Assembly: GCA_035326425.1 (NCBI GenBank)
Contig: DAOLFG010000007.1
Coordinates: 1-64,000 of the forward strand
Source of the DNA: CALKJU01 sp035326425
GTDB taxonomy: Bacteria > Pseudomonadota > Alphaproteobacteria > Geminicoccales > Geminicoccaceae
Direction: 5' to 3'
Length of the DNA stretch: 64,000 bases
The translations under genes were made by a program, and so were the position numbers. This document shows positions 60,579 to 64,000 of this stretch, piece by piece. The notes beneath the pieces were generated by a model that did no database searches, was not told the DNA's origin, and worked only from the letters and a program-made list of their open reading frames with translations. Positions within the stretch are counted from its first letter, which is position 1. Every line of letters begins with the position of its first letter.

Positions 60579-61675
60579 GCGCGCCGTACCGCCTCCGGGA
60601 ACAACTCGGCGAGCCCGGCCTCGCTGGCCGGGCACACGCCGCGCTCGGTGATCAGGCCGGTGACGTAGCGCGCCGGCGTGACGTCGAACGCCCAGTTGCC
60701 GGCCGGGCTGCCCTCGGGTGTCACCAGCACCTCGACGATCCGGCCGTCGTCGGCGCGGCCGCGCACGCGGGTCAGCTCGGCCGGGGCGCGCTGCTCGATC
60801 GGCACCTCGCGCAGGCCGTCGCTTATCGTCCAGTCGATGGTGGTCGAGGGCAGCGCCACGTAGAACGGCACGCCGTTGTCGTGGGCCGCCAGCGCCTTCA
60901 GGTAGGTGCCGATCTTGTTGCAGACGTCGCCCGATCGCGTGGTGCGGTCGGTGCCGACGATGCAGAGATCGACCATGCCGTGCTGCATCAGATGGCCGCC
61001 GACATTGTCGGCGATGACGGTGTGCGGCACGCCCTGCTGCAGCAGCTCGAAGGCGGTGAGCGCCGCCCCCTGGTTGCGCGGCCGGGTCTCGTCGACCCAG
61101 ACATGCACCGGGATGCCCTCCTGCTGCGCCCGGTAGATCGGGGCGGTGGCGGTGCCCCAGTCGATGGTGGCGAGCCAGCCGGCGTTGCAGTGGGTCAGCA
61201 CGTTCACCGGCTCGCCGGGCTTGCCGGCGGCGATGTCGCGGATGATGGCGAGGCCATGGTCGCCGATGGCGCGGCAGATCGCCACGTCCTCGTCGCAGAT
61301 CGCCGCCGCCCGGGCACGGGCCGATGCCGGCCGCTCGCCGCGCGGCCGGTTGCGCAGGGCGGCGCGCATCTCGTCCAGCGCCCAGCGCAGGTTGACCGCG
61401 GTCGGGCGGGTGCGGATCAGCCTGGCGTAGGCGCGGTCGAGCGCCTCGTCCGAGGCGTCCTCCTGCATGGCGAGCCAGATGCCGTAGGCGGCGGTGCCGC
61501 CGATCAGCGGGGCGCCGCGCACCTGCATGGTCTCGATGGCGCGCGCGGCGTCCTCGACCGTGCGCAGCTCGACACGCACGACCTCGTGCGGCAGGCGCGT
61601 CTGGTCGATGATGGCGACGGAACGGCCGTCCCCGGCCACTCCGATCGTGCGCTGCGGCTCGCCTTCGATCAGCAT
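60575..61675 (-). CDS. mtnA: S-methyl-5-thioribose-1-phosphate isomerase
   Basis: This 366-residue isomerase converts methylthioribose-1-phosphate to the ribulose form in methionine salvage. It has VRGAPLIGGTAAYGIWLA near residue 52, VLTHCNAGWLATIDWGTA with the catalytic cysteine near 165, and VGTDRTTRSGDVCNKIGTY with the catalytic aspartate near 245. AAGGGA precedes the ATG. The kinase that makes its substrate, mtnK, is at 9471. Here it is coupled to LPS genes rather than to other salvage genes. Confidence 0.95.
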   Translation of the reverse strand: MLIEGEPQRTIGVAGDGRSVAIIDQTRLPHEVVRVELRTVEDAARAIETMQVRGAPLIGGTAAYGIWLAMQEDASDEALDRAYARLIRTRPTAVNLRWALDEMRAALRNRPRGERPASARARAAAICDEDVAICRAIGDHGLAIIRDIAAGKPGEPVNVLTHCNAGWLATIDWGTATAPIYRAQQEGIPVHVWVDETRPRNQGAALTAFELLQQGVPHTVIADNVGGHLMQHGMVDLCIVGTDRTTRSGDVCNKIGTYLKALAAHDNGVPFYVALPSTTIDWTISDGLREVPIEQRAPAELTRVRGRADDGRIVEVLVTPEGSPAGNWAFDVTPARYVTGLITERGVCPASEAGLAELFPEAVRRA

Positions 61676-61850
61676 GGCGATCCCTTACGAGCCCCGCCAG
61701 CCACCGGCAAGCACCGGCCCCGAAAGACGCTGGTTTACGCAGGATCAACCATGTCGCGTACCACGGCAACGGCAGCGAGCTGCCCCGAACGGTACCCGAG
61801 GGCGCTGTCGGACGGTCCGGCCGATCGCCCGGCTGCGGACGACCAGCCCC

Positions 61851-61887
61851 TGAAAACGAAAGTGGCCGGCTGCGGGGCCGGCCACTT
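61851..61887 (-). terminator. Intrinsic terminator after the DUF465 gene
   Basis: AAGTGGCCGGC and GCCGGCCACTT form a perfect 11-pair stem (61860-61870 with 61877-61887) around a six-base loop. On the minus strand it is followed by TTCGTTTTCA. It begins eight bases after the stop of the gene at 61895. Confidence 0.75.
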
Positions 61888-61894
61888 CTTCAGT

Positions 61895-62095
61895 TCAACT
61901 GAAGCTGTTGCTCAATCCGTCGGCAAAACTGCCGCCTCGCAACCGCTCGATCTCTTCCTTGATCCTCAGCTTCTCTTTCTTGAGACGGGAGACTGTCGAC
62001 TGATCCGGAAGCGGACGATGCTGCTCCTCGTCGATCATCTCTTCGAGGCGTGCGTGCTTCGTGCGGAGACTATCGACATGCTCGTGCATCGACAT
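61895..62095 (-). CDS. YdcH/DUF465-family small protein
   Basis: This 66-residue, highly charged protein is predicted to form a helical hairpin or coiled coil. The blocks LRTKHARLEEMIDEEQHRP and LKKEKLRIKEEIERLRGG match the DUF465 family that is widespread in alphaproteobacteria. Its function is unknown. GGGAGG lies 11 bases before the ATG at 62095, and an ATG two codons later is an alternative. It is a single-gene unit with its own terminator. Confidence 0.88.
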   Translation of the reverse strand: MSMHEHVDSLRTKHARLEEMIDEEQHRPLPDQSTVSRLKKEKLRIKEEIERLRGGSFADGLSNSFS

Positions 62096-62241
62096 TGCTC
62101 TGCATACCTCCCGATTGAGCTAGGCCCACGCCCCAATGTAGGCGGGTCGGCGAGAAGATTCCAGATGGCAGCTTGCGACTTTTGGTACGCTTCCCTATAA
62201 GTCCCGCCCCGCTCGCCAACTCCTTCAACCAGAGCGACAAT

Positions 62242-62296
62242 CCGGCACCCGGGCACGCTCAGGCGCCCGGATCGTCCAGCACGTGGCGGGCTGCAC
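62242..62296. repeat. Left copy of a 55-base duplication at the scaffold gap
   Basis: These 55 bases are identical to 62397-62451 on the other side of the gap. The right copy is the 3' end of glk, so this copy is a partial glk end without its gene. It is most likely the overlapping end of the neighbouring contig. Confidence 0.9.
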
Positions 62297-62396
62297 NNNN
62301 NNNNNNNNNNNNNNNNNNNNNNNNNNNNNNNNNNNNNNNNNNNNNNNNNNNNNNNNNNNNNNNNNNNNNNNNNNNNNNNNNNNNNNNNNNNNNNNN
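62297..62396. other. Assembly gap of 100 N
   Basis: Exactly 100 undetermined bases, the usual placeholder for a gap of unknown size. Both sides carry the same 55-base sequence, which suggests the true gap length is zero or negative. The gap lies in the 318 bases between the DUF465 gene (62095) and the end of glk (62414). I see no other gene in that interval. Confidence 0.98.
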
Positions 62397-62451
62397 CCGG
62401 CACCCGGGCACGCTCAGGCGCCCGGATCGTCCAGCACGTGGCGGGCTGCAC
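62397..62451. repeat. Right copy of the 55-base duplication (glk 3' end)
   Basis: Identical to 62242-62296. It contains the last codons and the stop of glk (TGA at 62414-62416) and a GC-rich palindrome-like stretch just beyond. Confidence 0.9.
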
Positions 62452-63354
62452 CCAGGAGGCCGGTGCCGGTGCGATGCACCAGCCAGACCGGGATCGGCGC
62501 CAGGTAGGGGCGCATCCGGCCCTTGGCCAGGAACCGCTCGACGAACAGCGCCCTGTCGAACAGCGGGCCCAGGCTGAGGCACAGGCCGCCGCAGACGTAG
62601 ACGCCGCCCCTGGCCCCCCAGGTCAGGGCGAGGTCGCCGGCGGCGGCACCGAGCTGGGCGCTGAAGATCCCGATCGCCTCCTCGCAGAGCGCGCTGGCGC
62701 CGGCCCTGGCGAGATCGGCCACGTCCTCCGGCCGGGCGGCCGGGCTGGCCACGCCGTCGAGCTCGGCCAGGCCGCGCACGATGGTGAGGAGCCCCGGTCC
62801 CGAGATCAGCCGCTCCTTCGAGACATGCGGGAAGTGGCCGGAAATCCGCCCGAGCAGCGCCAGCTCGCGGGCATTGCCGGGGGCCAGCGAGGTGTGCCCG
62901 CCCTCGGTCGAGACCGCATGCCAGCGGCCGCGCACCGGCACGAGCCCGGCGACGCCGAGGCCGGTGCCGGGGCCGATCACGCCGACCGGCCGATCGGCCA
63001 GCGGCTCGCCGTGGTGCAGCACCTCGAGATCGCGCGGCGTCAGGTGCGGGATCGCCAGGGCCTGCGCCACGAAGTCGTTGATGACCGCGAGGCGCTTCAC
63101 GCCCAGCGCCGGGCCGAGGCGGCTGATCGAGAACGACCAGGGGCTGTTGGTGAAGCGCACCTCGTCGGTCTCGACCGGCGTGGCCACCGCCAGCACCGCC
63201 TCGTCGACCGCGCGCGCTCCGAGGAAGGCCCGCGCGGCTTCCGCGAGGCCGGGGAAGCCCGCCACCGGCAGGATCTGCTCGTCCCCGGGCTCGCCGCCCG
63301 GCTCGGCCAGGGCGAAGCGGGCATTGGTGCCGCCGATGTCGCCGACCAGCCTCG

Positions 63355-63358
<4 letters not shown>
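62414..63358 (-). CDS. glk: Glucokinase
   Basis: This 314-residue ROK-unrelated bacterial glucokinase has the phosphate-1 motif LVGDIGGTNARFALAE at the N-terminus and FTNSPWSFS. The catalytic aspartate is in VINDFVAQALA near residue 97, and VIGPGTGLGVAGLVP and STEGGHTSLAP follow. It phosphorylates glucose to glucose-6-phosphate. The ATG at 63358 overlaps the stop of the phosphofructokinase gene by four bases. The stop codon falls inside the 55-base duplication next to the scaffold gap. Confidence 0.93.

Positions 63359-64000
<642 letters not shown>

Noticed and set aside
62173..62577. Open frames spanning the run of N
   Set aside because: They are continuous only because N codons are not read as stops. 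The flanks are the duplicated 3' end of glk.

Overview
The window is a GC-rich (roughly 70-75% in most hand-counted lines), densely packed stretch of a Gram-negative chromosome, most likely an alphaproteobacterium of the Rhodospirillales/Acetobacterales type. Evidence for this is the LPS genes kdtA and lpxK, class I PHB synthase, an RpoH2-like sigma factor behind an EcfG-type promoter, a YdcH/DUF465 protein, and the order alaC-hom-glpX-recJ ahead of a tRNA-Glu gene. The genus cannot be fixed from the sequence. One scaffold gap (100 N) lies near the right end.

Layout. 0-9.4 kb, minus strand: a CIO-type cytochrome bd oxidase (cydAB plus a 31-codon DUF2474 subunit), a short-chain dehydrogenase, an acyl-CoA dehydrogenase, pyrD, cysQ, and an overlapping trio of threonine/serine dehydratase, GNAT acetyltransferase and a TPR-SPOR envelope protein. 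9.4-20.2 kb: methylthioribose kinase, an Asp/Glu racemase with an FAH-fold hydrolase, an acyl-CoA synthetase, GDP-mannose synthesis (manC type), a divergent HxlR regulator/acyl-CoA-dehydrogenase-like pair, and phaC. 20.3-27.6 kb: an OmpA-like lipoprotein, then alaC-hom-glpX-recJ and tRNA-Glu(UUC).

27.8-34.5 kb, minus strand, visibly lower GC: a seven-gene operon read from one good sigma70-type promoter. It runs DeoR regulator, UgpC-like ATPase, UgpB-like binding protein, two permeases, a calcineurin-type phosphodiesterase and an inositol-monophosphatase-family enzyme. It abuts the tRNA and looks like an acquired module for importing and cleaving a phosphodiester. 34.7-42.8 kb: an amino-sugar region with a GntR/FCD regulator, an enolase-superfamily dehydratase/epimerase, a three-gene ABC importer without its own ATPase, NagA, MurQ and a SIS-type deaminase, followed by murA.

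44.1-55.1 kb, minus strand: a ten-gene, nearly gapless operon that I regard as the most novel part. It has three glycosyltransferases, two tandem four-helix CopD-like membrane proteins, two cytoplasmic alkaline-phosphatase-superfamily paralogues whose catalytic positions are rewritten in the same way, a Gfo/Idh/MocA oxidoreductase, a PAPS-type sulfotransferase and a Wzx-like flippase. Together these suggest synthesis, sulfation and export of an undescribed cell-surface glycan. The manC-type enzyme (GDP-mannose) and CysQ (PAP recycling) elsewhere in the window could support it.

55.4-64 kb: a UbiH-family hydroxylase, rpoH2, lpxK, kdtA, a DUF374 acyltransferase with a probable CTG start, mtnA, a DUF465 gene, the scaffold gap, glk, and the 3' part of a phosphofructokinase gene that runs off the window. 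The gap is flanked by identical 55-base ends and is probably an assembly artefact. No transposase, integrase, rRNA or CRISPR array was seen.
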